Shown here: positions 25,014 through 33,781 of the stretch, piece after piece
How positions within the stretch are numbered: position 1 is the first letter of the stretch
How the letters are laid out: the number at the start of each line of letters is the position of its first letter
Assembly: GCA_044344715.1 (NCBI GenBank)
Contig: JBIJCI010000002.1
Location: forward strand, 53,823-117,822
Reading direction: 5' to 3'
From: F1-60-MAGs027 sp044344715
GTDB lineage: Bacteria; Actinomycetota; Acidimicrobiia; Acidimicrobiales; Ilumatobacteraceae
Length of the DNA: 64,000 nt
Program-made: the position numbers and the translations under genes
The notes under the pieces: model-generated
The model's input: only the letters and a program-made list of their open reading frames with translations
Databases searched by the model: none
What the model was told of the DNA's origin: nothing

Positions 25014-25741
25014 GCCCGCTCATCGCCGTCGCGGGGCGCACCGGTGCACCGAGCCGCGTCTCGCGCGACGAGGTGGCCTTCGCCGGCAAGCGCTACCTGC
25101 ACTCGCTGTTGCGGGCAGGCGGGGAACCCGTCGTGATCGCACCGCAGCCCCTCACCGGTGACGACGCCCGCGAGTTGATGTCGCGCTTCGATGCGCTGGT
25201 GCTGATGGGTGGACCCGACGTCGATCCCGCGATGTACGGACAGCAGGCATCCGCCCACGTCTACGGCGTATCACCCGACCAGGACCGGTTCGAGACCGCC
25301 CTGTTGCAGGCGGCGATCGCCAACGAGATCCCGGTGCTGGCGGTCTGCCGCGGAATGCAACTCGCCAACGTCGCCCTCGGTGGCACGCTCGTTCAGCACC
25401 TCGGTGACCTACCGAACGCCTCGTCGCTCGTCGGTCACGCACCGGGGGAGTTCCCGGTCGGTGCGGAGTTCGTGCTGCACGACGTCGAACTGGTTGCCGG
25501 GTCGTGGTTGTCGCGTGCCACGCAGACGACGCGGATCCGCGGCGCATCGTTCCACCACCAGGGAATCGACCGGCTGGCACCGGGCTTCCGGCCGGTCGGA
25601 CGTGCTCCCGACGGTCTGCTCGAGGCCGTCGAGCACGGGGATCATCGCATCATCGGCGTGCAGTGGCACCCGGAGGACACGTCCGCCACCGACGCCGAGC
25701 AGCAGCGCATCTACGACGCCTTCGTCGACCTGGCCGGTTGA
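25010..25741 (+). CDS. Gamma-glutamyl-gamma-aminobutyrate hydrolase family (peptidase C26)
   Basis: 243 residues of class I glutamine-amidotransferase fold. The nucleophile cysteine is in PVLAVCRGMQLANVALGGTL, and the HxE pair in IIGVQWHPED. The opening SPLIAVAGRT and LMGGPDVDPAMYG match PuuD-type hydrolases, which free GABA or glutamate from gamma-glutamyl amides in polyamine catabolism. GTG at 25010 overlaps the YcaQ gene stop; a GTG two codons upstream is possible. No other polyamine genes are near. Confidence 0.88.
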   Translation: MSPLIAVAGRTGAPSRVSRDEVAFAGKRYLHSLLRAGGEPVVIAPQPLTGDDARELMSRFDALVLMGGPDVDPAMYGQQASAHVYGVSPDQDRFETALLQAAIANEIPVLAVCRGMQLANVALGGTLVQHLGDLPNASSLVGHAPGEFPVGAEFVLHDVELVAGSWLSRATQTTRIRGASFHHQGIDRLAPGFRPVGRAPDGLLEAVEHGDHRIIGVQWHPEDTSATDAEQQRIYDAFVDLAG

Positions 25742-26623
25742 CTAGTCCGTCGTTCGTTGGGGCATCGCCCAACGAACGGCCCGGGTGATCAGGTCGCCGA
25801 GCGGTCGGAGTGCGAGGCGCTCGGTGAGCGGGAGGTACGGCAGCCGCAGGTACGGTCGCGACCAACGAGGCAACGTGGAGATGGTTGCGGCGGCGAGGAG
25901 CGAGTAGGCGGCGCGGGCAACGGGCGGCAGCGGTGGATCGACGAGCAGGTATCGCGTCGCTTCGCGCGATTCGCGCGTGGCCCGAATCTCCCCGCGGTAC
26001 GACGAGATCTGGTCACGCAACGCCCGAACCGACTCGGGTGGTGCCGGCACCCCGAGCTTCCTGGCGATGACCGCGGCGTCCTTCACGTACTCGTCGCAGC
26101 CTGCGGCATCGAGCGGGAACTCGCCGAACCGCTGGTGAGCCGCGAGGAAGCTGTCGATCTCGATGATGTGCACCCAGCGCAGGAGGTGCGGATCGCGGGC
26201 CGAGTACTCGCGACCGTCGCTCGCGACGCCGATCACTCGTTCGTGCACACGGTTCACGGTGTCGACCGCCCGCTGTGCCTCGCTCGCCGGTCCGAACGAC
26301 GTCGCCGCGAGGAAGTCGGCGGTCCGCTGCAGTCGCCCCCACGGATCGTTTCTGTAGTCGGAGTGCTGGGCAACGCCGGCCATCGCCAGCGGGTGCAGTG
26401 ACTGCAGCAGCAACGCCCGCAGACCGCCGATGAACATGGAGGCGTCGGCGTGCACGCGACGGATCGGCCGGTCGTCTCCGAACCAGCGCGGTTCGGAGGG
26501 GTCCATCAATCGCATCATCCGTGTCTCGCCCTCCGGTCCGGCGACGCGGTCTCGCAGTGCCCGGCCGAGGGAGTCGCGGACCGTGGTTACCGCATCATCG
26601 ATCGTGCGACGCGGGAAATCCAC
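25742..26623 (-). CDS. MpaB/Lcp-like oxygenase (DUF2236)
   Basis: 293 residues of the DUF2236 heme-oxygenase-like family, which includes rubber oxygenase Lcp and mycophenolic-acid MpaB relatives. SLHPLAMAGVAQHSDYRNDP and LLRWVHIIEIDSFLAAHQRFG contain the conserved histidines expected for heme b. No signal peptide. Start GTG at 26623 (VDFPRRTIDD) with GGGGG ahead; the much longer open frame upstream is antisense to the AI-2E exporter. Convergent with the C26 gene, with the stops adjacent. Substrate unknown. Confidence 0.82.
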   Translation of the reverse strand: MDFPRRTIDDAVTTVRDSLGRALRDRVAGPEGETRMMRLMDPSEPRWFGDDRPIRRVHADASMFIGGLRALLLQSLHPLAMAGVAQHSDYRNDPWGRLQRTADFLAATSFGPASEAQRAVDTVNRVHERVIGVASDGREYSARDPHLLRWVHIIEIDSFLAAHQRFGEFPLDAAGCDEYVKDAAVIARKLGVPAPPESVRALRDQISSYRGEIRATRESREATRYLLVDPPLPPVARAAYSLLAAATISTLPRWSRPYLRLPYLPLTERLALRPLGDLITRAVRWAMPQRTTD

Positions 26624-26686
26624 GCCCCCATGGTGCCAGCACACGAACGGAGAAGCACCGTGCGACACATCGGTACCCTGAACGTC

Positions 26687-27772
26687 GTGAATACCGAGTC
26701 CGAGCCGGAAACCGCGATGCCGCGGTGGATTCCCCGGGCGATCCTGCTCCTGTGGCTGGGGTACCTCGGAACCGTGCTGGTGCAGGAGCTGTGGGACCGC
26801 CTCTTCGGGTTCTTCCTCCTTCTCATCGTGGCACTGTTCGTGGCAATCGCCATCGAACCCGGCACCAACCGCCTCGCCCGGCGGGGCATGAGGCGGGGAG
26901 TCGCGACCGGGTTGATCCTCGCGGCGGTGGCGATCGTGGCGACCGGCTTCGTTGCGGTGATGGGTGCGCTCATCGCCGACCAGGCGAGTGAACTCACGGA
27001 CAATCGCGACCAGTACGTGACCGACGTGGTCATCTTCCTCAACGACACGCTCGGCACCGAGCTCGACGCCGGTGTGATCATCGCCTCCATCGACGATCCG
27101 GACGGTCCGGTCCGCGAGTTCCTCAACTCGCAGGCCGACCGTGCGGTGCAGCTCGGTGTCTCGGCGTTCAGCACCCTGTTCCAGGTGTTCTCCATCCTGC
27201 TCTTCACCTTCTACTTCGCAGCCGACGGTCCGCGACTGCGCCGCACGATTTGCAGTTGGCTGCGACCACGACGACAGCGCGTCGTACTCGACGTCTGGGA
27301 ACTGGCCGTCGAGAAGACCGGCGGGTACCTCTCCTCGCGTGCCATCCTCGCGGTGGTGTCGTCGTTCCTGCACTGGATCGCGTTCCAGGCGATCGGTACC
27401 CCGGCACCGATCGCACTCGCGCTGTGGGTCGGCGTGGTCTCGCAGTTCCTGCCCGTGATCGGCATCTACGTGGCCGGAGTCTTCCCGCTGTTGCTGACCG
27501 TGGTCGACTCCCCGCTGAAGGCCCTCTTCGTCCTCGGTTTCATCGTCGTGTACCAGCAGATCGAGAACTTCCTCATCGCACCGAAGATCACCGCCCAGAA
27601 GATGGAGCTGCACGCCGGGGTCGCATTCGCCTCGGCGATCGTCGGTGGTTCGGTCCTCGGTCCGACCGGGGCCATCCTCGGTCTTCCTGCGGCGGCCGTG
27701 ATCCAGGGTGTGTTGAGCTCGGTCGGCGAACGGTACGAGGTGGTCGACGACGCACGGGGTGGGGGCGAATGA
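26687..27772 (+). CDS. AI-2E family transporter (PerM-like)
   Basis: 361 residues with about eight membrane helices: two near residues 15-55, one at 65-90, a soluble segment of about 60 residues, then helices from VSAFSTLFQVFSILLFTFYF onward. FLPVIGIYVAGVFPLLL and QQIENFLIAPKI match the family signature. Members export small molecules such as AI-2 or act in Na/H exchange. GTG at 26687 is 7 nt after TACCCT (26674-26679), supporting this start over an upstream ATG. The stop overlaps the next start (ATGA). Confidence 0.9.
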   Translation: MNTESEPETAMPRWIPRAILLLWLGYLGTVLVQELWDRLFGFFLLLIVALFVAIAIEPGTNRLARRGMRRGVATGLILAAVAIVATGFVAVMGALIADQASELTDNRDQYVTDVVIFLNDTLGTELDAGVIIASIDDPDGPVREFLNSQADRAVQLGVSAFSTLFQVFSILLFTFYFAADGPRLRRTICSWLRPRRQRVVLDVWELAVEKTGGYLSSRAILAVVSSFLHWIAFQAIGTPAPIALALWVGVVSQFLPVIGIYVAGVFPLLLTVVDSPLKALFVLGFIVVYQQIENFLIAPKITAQKMELHAGVAFASAIVGGSVLGPTGAILGLPAAAVIQGVLSSVGERYEVVDDARGGGE

Positions 27773-28344
27773 AGCTCCGCATTGCGTGCCTGACCATCGC
27801 CGTTGCATCGGCCTCGTTCGCCGCGCCGGTGCTCGCCACCCAGGACGGTGAGAGCGGGACGGCGACCGTCGGTGAGGGCGAGGTTGCACCGTTGCCGTCG
27901 ATCGTGCCGAACATCACCGAGACGCGACGCCTCGCTCCGTCCCTACCGCAGCGCACCGGTACCGGAAGGCGGGTCGTGTACAGCAACTCGCTGCAGTGGG
28001 TGTGGGTGATCGACGAAGGGGAGCAGATGATCCGGTCGATGCCCGTGTCCGGGAAACGCGGGGTGCCGAACCCGGGCACGTACCGCGTAACGTCGCAGTC
28101 ACTCTCGTCGTACAGCCCTGACTTCAAGGGTGTCACGTTCCGCTGGATGACCAGGTTCGCCAAGGGTCCCGAGGGAGGCAACATCGGCTTCCACGAGATT
28201 CCCCGCAAGTTCGGCAAGGTGATGCAGACCTACGCGCAACTCGGCTCGTTCGCCGGGTCGGGATGCGTGCGCATGGCTACCGAGGACGTGAAGTTCATCT
28301 ACGAGTGGGCCAAGCCCGGAACCACGGTCGTCGTCGTCCGCTGA
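27769..28344 (+). CDS. L,D-transpeptidase (YkuD)
   Basis: 191 residues. A Sec signal peptide (MKLRIACLTIAVASASFAAP, cleavage near LAT) leads to a YkuD domain whose active site reads GSFAGSGCVRMATED, with the catalytic Cys and Arg, and an upstream His in IGFHEIP. It would form 3-3 peptidoglycan crosslinks or attach proteins in the wall. Short for the actinobacterial type, without Ig or LysM domains. Coupled to the upstream exporter gene by an ATGA overlap. Confidence 0.9.
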   Translation: MKLRIACLTIAVASASFAAPVLATQDGESGTATVGEGEVAPLPSIVPNITETRRLAPSLPQRTGTGRRVVYSNSLQWVWVIDEGEQMIRSMPVSGKRGVPNPGTYRVTSQSLSSYSPDFKGVTFRWMTRFAKGPEGGNIGFHEIPRKFGKVMQTYAQLGSFAGSGCVRMATEDVKFIYEWAKPGTTVVVVR

Positions 28345-28349
28345 GCGGG

Positions 28350-30020
28350 TCAGAACCTCGCCATCTCCTGCGTGAACAACTCGAGGCCAAGGTTGCCGAG
28401 GTCGAGCGCGTACGTGTGCCAGGCCCGCAGGTCGAAGTTCGCTCCGTGCTTCTTCTTCGCCTCCTCCCGCAGTTGCAGCCACACGCGCTCACCGAGCTTG
28501 TAGGAGATCGCCTGGGCCGGCCAGCCGAGGTACCGGTCGATTTCCGAGCGGTTGAAGGCCTCGTCGTTCGACGAACGGGCCGACAGGAACTCGAGCGCCA
28601 GCTCGGGGTTCCAGGTCTCGCCGGCGTGCCACGGCCAGTCCTTGGGGATCCTCTTCTCGCAGTGCATCCCGATGTCGACGACCACCCGTGCCGCACGGAA
28701 GGCCTGCGCGTAGAGGAACCCGAGTCGGTACTCCGGGCGGTCGAGGAAGCCGAGCTCGTCCATCAGGCGCTCGGCATAGAGGGCCCAGCCTTCGCCGTGT
28801 CCGCTGACGAACTCGAGGCGCTGGAAGCGCGACAACTTCTCGCGGTTGACGATTGCCATACCGATCTGCATGTGGTGGCCCGGTACACCCTCGTGGTACG
28901 CCGTCGTCGGCTCGCTCCACAACGGGAACCGCGATCGTCCGTTGGCCGGATACCACGTGCTCCCCAGCCGTGAGAGGTCCTCGCTGGGCGGCATGTAGTA
29001 CTGGGCGGCGGCACCACCGGGAGGCGAGATCTTCGCCTCGATCGTGCGGATTCCCTCGGGAATGTCGAAGTGCCCGTTGGAGACGAGGAATTGCATCGCG
29101 TCGTCCATCAGGTTCTGCAGCCACTGCCGGAGGTTCTCCTCGCCCTCGATCGCCTCGCTCGATTCGTTGTCGAGGTACGAGCGGACCTCGTCGAGCGTCG
29201 CACCGGGCTTGATCTCCGCGGCGCACGTGCGCAATTCCGCGTCGAGGCGACGGACCTCATCGAGACCCCAGAGGTAGGCATCGTCGGCGTCGACGTCCAT
29301 GCCGAGGTAGCGCCGACGGGCGAGTGCGTGCCGTTCCTCACCGACGCCGTTGCGTGGATCCGACACCGGCGCGTAGGTTTCGCGCAGGAACGAGGCGGTG
29401 TCGGACATTGCCGACGATGCCGCACGTGCGGCATCGCGCAGCGCCTCGATCGGTGCCCCGTCGACACCGCCGGCTTGTTCGGCCAGGGCCGTGAAGAAGC
29501 CCGGCGACGACGTGCTACCGGCCCAACCGTCCAGCATCTCGGCGACCGCCAGCACCTGTCGGCGCGGCGCGACGACGTTGCGTTGCATGCCGAGTTTCCA
29601 CGACTCGCGCATTCCCTCGAATGCCCGCGGGACGTTCGACATCCGCTCTGCAATCGTGCGCCAGTGTTCGGGGGTCTCCGTGGGCATGAGGTCGAAGACG
29701 GAACGTGCGTAGTCGACGTCGCCGGCGAGCACCCTGATGGTGCGGAGGTGTTCACCGGCGGCGAATTCCCGTTCCGACATCTCGAGCGAGTTGCGCAGCA
29801 CGCCCGCCGCCAGTCGGTCGCCGTCGCTCGACTGGTCGATGCCGTCGAGCTTGGCGAGTGTCGCGCGACTCAGCGTTTCGCGAGCTTCGTGACCCGCGGG
29901 GCTGAAGTCGGTCATGAGATGGTCGCTACCGGGGATTCCGAGTGCGGTGGCGAAACCAGGGTCCAGTGCGGCCAGACGGTCGATGTAGGCGTCGGAGAGT
30001 TGGAAGATGGGCGAGGACAT
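28350..30020 (-). CDS. DUF885-family metallopeptidase-like protein
   Basis: 556 residues, no signal peptide. The hallmark is AYHEGVPGHHMQIGMA near residue 355, an HExxxHH-like metal site of the DUF885/M32-like family, with downstream GEGWALYAERLMDE providing an acidic ligand. Relatives are putative carboxypeptidases. Start ATG at 30020, 7 nt after TAGGGT (30033-30028); a GTG three codons earlier is less likely. The stop is 5 bp from the L,D-transpeptidase stop, convergent. Confidence 0.88.
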   Translation of the reverse strand: MSSPIFQLSDAYIDRLAALDPGFATALGIPGSDHLMTDFSPAGHEARETLSRATLAKLDGIDQSSDGDRLAAGVLRNSLEMSEREFAAGEHLRTIRVLAGDVDYARSVFDLMPTETPEHWRTIAERMSNVPRAFEGMRESWKLGMQRNVVAPRRQVLAVAEMLDGWAGSTSSPGFFTALAEQAGGVDGAPIEALRDAARAASSAMSDTASFLRETYAPVSDPRNGVGEERHALARRRYLGMDVDADDAYLWGLDEVRRLDAELRTCAAEIKPGATLDEVRSYLDNESSEAIEGEENLRQWLQNLMDDAMQFLVSNGHFDIPEGIRTIEAKISPPGGAAAQYYMPPSEDLSRLGSTWYPANGRSRFPLWSEPTTAYHEGVPGHHMQIGMAIVNREKLSRFQRLEFVSGHGEGWALYAERLMDELGFLDRPEYRLGFLYAQAFRAARVVVDIGMHCEKRIPKDWPWHAGETWNPELALEFLSARSSNDEAFNRSEIDRYLGWPAQAISYKLGERVWLQLREEAKKKHGANFDLRAWHTYALDLGNLGLELFTQEMARF

Positions 30021-30042
30021 GGCGTTCACCCTAAGTGGTCCG

Positions 30043-30834
30043 ATGTGCGAGGCTCAAAGCGTGGACGAAGCCCCACCACGCAAGCGTGCACTCGTCACCG
30101 GGGCCTCCTCGGGAATCGGCGAGGCCTTCGCCCTTCACTACGCACGTCTCGGGTACGACGTGGTCCTCGCCGCACGGAATACGGCGGAACTCGCCCGTGT
30201 CGCAACCGCATGTCGCGGCCATGGAGTACGTGTCGAGGTCGCGACGGTCGATCTCTCGACGCCGGCGGGAGTGGAACGACTCGGCACCGACTGCGGCGCG
30301 GTCGACGTGCTCGTCGCCAACGCGGGTGTCACCCATGCCGCCACCGTCGGTACGACGGACCGTGATCGACTCGACTCCATCACCTACCTGATGGCGACCG
30401 GCGTGGTCAGGCTGTGCGAGATCGTCGTACCGAGGATGGTGGCGCGCGGATCGGGTGCCGTGATCATCGTGTCGAGCATCGCCGCGTTCACCCCGATGCG
30501 AAAGGCCGGTCCGTACGCGGCCGCCAAGTCGTACTCCACCGCGTACGCCCGCAGCCTGGCGCTCGAGGTGGCCGGAAAGGGCGTGCGGGTCGTGGCCGTA
30601 TGTCCCGGCTACGTGCGCACGAACCTGCACGAACGGGCCGGGCTCGGCCACCTCGCGCGCACGGTTCCGAACTGCCTGTGGATCCCGGTCGCGGAAGTCG
30701 TGCGGGCAGCCGAACGGGCGCTCGTGCGGGGCCGGAGCGTCGTGGTTCCGGGCCGTATCTACAGGTTGGCGGCGCCGTTCCTCGCGTCGGTGGCCGCGCA
30801 ACGAATCTGGCGCCGCATCACACGACGCGTCTGA
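30043..30834 (+). CDS. Short-chain dehydrogenase/reductase
   Basis: 263 residues. Classical SDR: TGASSGIGEAFA for cofactor binding, NAG at VLVANAG, catalytic Ser in IIVSSIAA and YAAAK (YxxxK) about 13 residues later. C-terminal stretch ends with a hydrophobic, basic tail (RIWRRITRRV), similar to membrane-associated DltE/YqjQ-like reductases. ATG at 30043 is 8 nt after TAAGTG; GTG at 30061 is the alternative start. Divergent from DUF885, with the two promoters overlapping. Substrate unknown. Confidence 0.88.
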   Translation: MCEAQSVDEAPPRKRALVTGASSGIGEAFALHYARLGYDVVLAARNTAELARVATACRGHGVRVEVATVDLSTPAGVERLGTDCGAVDVLVANAGVTHAATVGTTDRDRLDSITYLMATGVVRLCEIVVPRMVARGSGAVIIVSSIAAFTPMRKAGPYAAAKSYSTAYARSLALEVAGKGVRVVAVCPGYVRTNLHERAGLGHLARTVPNCLWIPVAEVVRAAERALVRGRSVVVPGRIYRLAAPFLASVAAQRIWRRITRRV

Positions 30835-30838
30835 CGCT

Positions 30839-32302
30839 TCAGCGCGTCGACTTGTCGCGCAGGTGACCGCCGATGTGGCCGATGACGACGCGACGGTCCG
30901 TTGCATCGACGTAGAAGTAGATGCGCGCCTCGTTGCAGCGGATGTGCGGTCCGAGTTGGACCGGGGCGCCCTTCCACACGATGGTGTAGTCGTCGCCGAA
31001 CTTGTTGATGGCATTGTCACCGACCGAGGGGGCGAAGTTGAACTTCTCCGAGCAGTAGGTGTTGAACAAGTGCGGCTCGATGTCGCCGCGACGGAGCCTG
31101 GCGGCGAGGTTGTTGAGTTCGAGGAGGCTGGAGAAGATCCGCTGGTTCGTCGCCGGAGTGAACTGGGTATTGCCGAGCCGGGCGTCGACGTCTGGATGGA
31201 AGTCGAGCATGGCAAACGTTGCCCTGGCTCGCTGCACGACCTCGGCGGTTCTACTCCAGCGAGCGGTGTCGTCACGCAGCGCCAGCACGCTGGTGAGTTG
31301 ATCCAGGTAGCGGTCGCGCTCCTCGACGATCTTGGCGTTGAGGTGGTCGGTCAGCGTGATGTTGTCGTGGAGTTCGTCGTAGTCGGACTGCAATTCCGAG
31401 ACCCGCTGCTCCAGTTCCTGGTTCTTTCGCCGCAGGTCACCGACTTCTGGTGACGAGGTGTTCGCGACCACCTGTTGGATGGGAACCACGGGCGTGCTCT
31501 GCGGTCTGGTGGTCGGCCGGGGGAGCATCGGTAGGGCTCCGACCGCTGCGGCAATCAATTCGTCGACGAGTCGCTCGTCGTCCTTCTGGTGGTATTCACC
31601 GAGTGCGGTGCTGCGACCGGACTTCGGCCAGGCAACGAGCACCCAGCTGGAACTCGCCTTGCGGGCGCCGTAGTGGTCGTTGAACCCCTTCTCGGCCTCG
31701 GGGGTGGTGAGGTGGTGGACGTGCGCGATCCCGGTGAGCACCCTCGCGGTGTCGGGGGTGGTGACGGCGTTGGCACCCTTGGTGCTCGTGCACTCGATGA
31801 CGACCGGGAGCCGTCGTGACGGTGCGTCGATGAGTGCCGCCGCCGCCGCACCCTCGTCGTATGTGGCAAACCGAACGGGTGAGCCGGATACGGGTTGGTT
31901 GGCGTCACGGATGCGCAACTCACGGGCGACGCGTGCAACGAGGTCGGTGAGCGATGCGCCCGGCCGCTCGCTGCGCGTCCGCGGGAGGATCAACGGGCCG
32001 GTGGGTCGGACCTCGCGACGGAGATCGATGCACAACTCACCCCTGCGCGTCGGGAAGATCGACACCAGGGTGACCTGACGTGCGTCGTCGCTCGGATGCT
32101 GCTCGGACACCTCGCAACGGAAAACCTTGTCGGTGACGTTGTTGTACGACTGCACCTGCATCGTGTTGGTGCGCTTGGTGTGCGGCCAGGTCTCCTCGAG
32201 CCAGGGCTCGATGAGACGTCCGACCGATTCGCGAATCCGCAACCCCTCCGACTCGTCGCGTGCCTTCGGTGAGATGAGCGTGACGCCGTAGACGGTCAGC
32301 AT
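30839..32302 (-). CDS. Unrecognised coiled-coil protein (487 aa)
   Basis: I do not recognise this protein. Residues 1-250 look like a globular alpha/beta domain, with LPVVIECTSTKG (165-176) and ARVLTGIAHVHHLTTPEAEKGF (186-207) as its most distinctive strands. Residues 285-340 form a clear heptad coiled coil (LRRKNQELEQRVSELQSDYD). Residues 390-487 are a compact beta-rich module ending RIYFYVDATDRRVVIGHIGGHL, reminiscent of RelE/HigB-type toxin or nuclease-like C-terminal domains fused to larger proteins. Begins 3 nt after the YceI gene stop and so is probably cotranscribed, though functionally unrelated. A single-gene defence or regulatory role is conceivable, with no direct evidence. Confidence 0.75.
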   Translation of the reverse strand: MLTVYGVTLISPKARDESEGLRIRESVGRLIEPWLEETWPHTKRTNTMQVQSYNNVTDKVFRCEVSEQHPSDDARQVTLVSIFPTRRGELCIDLRREVRPTGPLILPRTRSERPGASLTDLVARVARELRIRDANQPVSGSPVRFATYDEGAAAAALIDAPSRRLPVVIECTSTKGANAVTTPDTARVLTGIAHVHHLTTPEAEKGFNDHYGARKASSSWVLVAWPKSGRSTALGEYHQKDDERLVDELIAAAVGALPMLPRPTTRPQSTPVVPIQQVVANTSSPEVGDLRRKNQELEQRVSELQSDYDELHDNITLTDHLNAKIVEERDRYLDQLTSVLALRDDTARWSRTAEVVQRARATFAMLDFHPDVDARLGNTQFTPATNQRIFSSLLELNNLAARLRRGDIEPHLFNTYCSEKFNFAPSVGDNAINKFGDDYTIVWKGAPVQLGPHIRCNEARIYFYVDATDRRVVIGHIGGHLRDKSTR

Positions 32303-32305
32303 CGG

Positions 32306-33031
32306 TCAGCGCTCCAGGACGAGACTGAACTCCAGGATTCCCGAATCCTCGGTGGATATCCCGGGAATCGACGGGTTGGGGATGCCCCACTCCTCGAAGA
32401 CGATGAGGACCTCGCCGGCCAGGACGATGCGCCCGTCGCGGATGCTGCTGACCAGGTTCACATCGACCGTCTTGCTCGTGCCGCGCAGGGTGAGCGTGCC
32501 GGAGGCGAGGTGGGGAGTCGTGCCTCCGAGACTCGCGTCACTGAGGGCGATCGGTGCGGCGAGTGAGAACGTGGCGACGGGGTAGTTGATGACGTCCATG
32601 ATCCGGCCGTCGAACTGGGCGTCACGCTTCGGTTCGTCGCTCTTCACGGTGGTCATGTCGGCGCTGAACTCGGCGGCAACGACGGAGAGACCCTCGATGG
32701 TCACGCTGCCCGTCACCGCCGCGGTGCGACCGATCGCGGTGACCTTCTGGCCGAACAGCACCTCGTCGACTCGGTAACCGACCTGTGACCCGACCGCCAC
32801 CACCCAGGCGCCGCTCGGATCGGTGAGCGACGATGCCACGGTGGTCGTCGACCCGTCAACGGTCGTCTCGCTGCTCGGTTCCGCGACGACCGTGGTGTCC
32901 GGGGAGATTGTGTCGAGGAAGCTCTCGGCCGCCGGTTCGCGGATGAGGTTGATGTACACCCACGGAGCCACGACGAACGCGACCAGCGCGACGCCGCCGC
33001 CGATGAGGATGCCCTTCGTGCGGCGCGACAT
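32306..33031 (-). CDS. YceI-family protein, membrane anchored
   Basis: 241 residues. One N-terminal membrane helix (about 8-29), a Thr/Ser-rich linker of about 40 residues containing VVAEPSS and TTVDGSTTTV, then a YceI lipocalin-like barrel (SQVGYRVDEVLF, DVINYPVATFSL, GTLTLRGTSKTVDVNLV, VFEEWGIPNP). YceI barrels bind isoprenoid or fatty lipids. Start ATG at 33031 is 7 nt after TAACCT (33044-33039). Upstream gene of the pair with the 487-aa protein. Confidence 0.88.
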   Translation of the reverse strand: MSRRTKGILIGGGVALVAFVVAPWVYINLIREPAAESFLDTISPDTTVVAEPSSETTVDGSTTTVASSLTDPSGAWVVAVGSQVGYRVDEVLFGQKVTAIGRTAAVTGSVTIEGLSVVAAEFSADMTTVKSDEPKRDAQFDGRIMDVINYPVATFSLAAPIALSDASLGGTTPHLASGTLTLRGTSKTVDVNLVSSIRDGRIVLAGEVLIVFEEWGIPNPSIPGISTEDSGILEFSLVLER

Positions 33032-33079
33032 GGCTGGCAGGTTATCGCTGGGGGGACCGGCATACCTCCGGTCGTGCGT

Positions 33080-33706
33080 TCACCCGACCTTTCGCGCGAG
33101 CACCTGTGTGGTTGCACTCCTGCCGTTGTGGTACCTGCCCTCGACGATGTCCCGCTCGACCTCGCGACCGATGACGATGTCCATTCCCGAGGCGGCACCG
33201 AGGTCCGCCAGAACGTCCTCGAGTTCGACGGTCATCTCCGCGTTCTGTGGACCCCCGACGCCGCGTCCGATGTTGGCGGAGCGGTACGCCTCGAACACGA
33301 AACGGCCACCCGCGGTGAGGGCCACGGGAACCGCCGAATGTACGGTGCGTCGCAGCTCCGGTGGGAGGTGGCAGAACACCGACACGATGCAGTCCCACGA
33401 GTCCGCTCCGAGGTCGAACCCGTCGAGATCGGCGACACGGGCGTCGATGTCCACCCCGCGATCGGCGGCGAGTCGTCGTGCCTTCACCACGCCGACCGGG
33501 CTCAGGTCGACGGTGACCACCCGGTGGCCGTGCTGTGCGAGGAACACCCCGTTGCGACCCTCGCCGTCACCGATGCACAGCGTGCGACCGACCGGGAGCT
33601 GTTCGACCACCTCGCGCAGGAAGTCGTTGGGGTCGGTACCGAACGCGAAACCGTCCTCGGCGTACCGCTCGTCCCAGGATTGACCGCTCGACGTGGTCCG
33701 CGACAC
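33080..33706 (-). CDS. Class I SAM-dependent methyltransferase (TehB-like)
   Basis: 208 residues. Motif I is CIGDGEGRNGVFLA, motif II VVTVDLSPVG, then DLDGFDLGADSWDCIVSVFCHLP, the usual order of a Rossmann methyltransferase resembling TehB/thiol methyltransferases. Start: GTG at 33706 (VSRTTSSGQSW), which lies 7 nt after TAGCGT (33719-33714). A GTG at 33715 would overlap that element. Substrate cannot be told. Confidence 0.85.
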   Translation of the reverse strand: MSRTTSSGQSWDERYAEDGFAFGTDPNDFLREVVEQLPVGRTLCIGDGEGRNGVFLAQHGHRVVTVDLSPVGVVKARRLAADRGVDIDARVADLDGFDLGADSWDCIVSVFCHLPPELRRTVHSAVPVALTAGGRFVFEAYRSANIGRGVGGPQNAEMTVELEDVLADLGAASGMDIVIGREVERDIVEGRYHNGRSATTQVLARKVG

Positions 33707-33713
33707 GGACGTC

Positions 33714-33774
33714 ACGCTACGAGGTTCGGTTGACTGCTGTATGACCCTGTTGTTGCCCGTCGACGAATTAGCGT
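33714..33774. promoter_or_regulatory. Divergent TAGCGT elements of methyltransferase and PQ-loop genes
   Basis: Minus-strand TAGCGT at 33719-33714 lies 7 nt from the methyltransferase GTG. Plus-strand TAGCGT at 33769-33774 lies 7 nt from the PQ-loop gene ATG. The same hexamer and spacing serve both divergent genes. Confidence 0.55.
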
Positions 33775-33781
33775 CCTCACG

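Noticed and set aside
26624..27889. N-terminal extension of the MpaB-like frame
   Set aside because: Those codons are antisense to the AI-2E exporter. The family start fits GTG at 26623.
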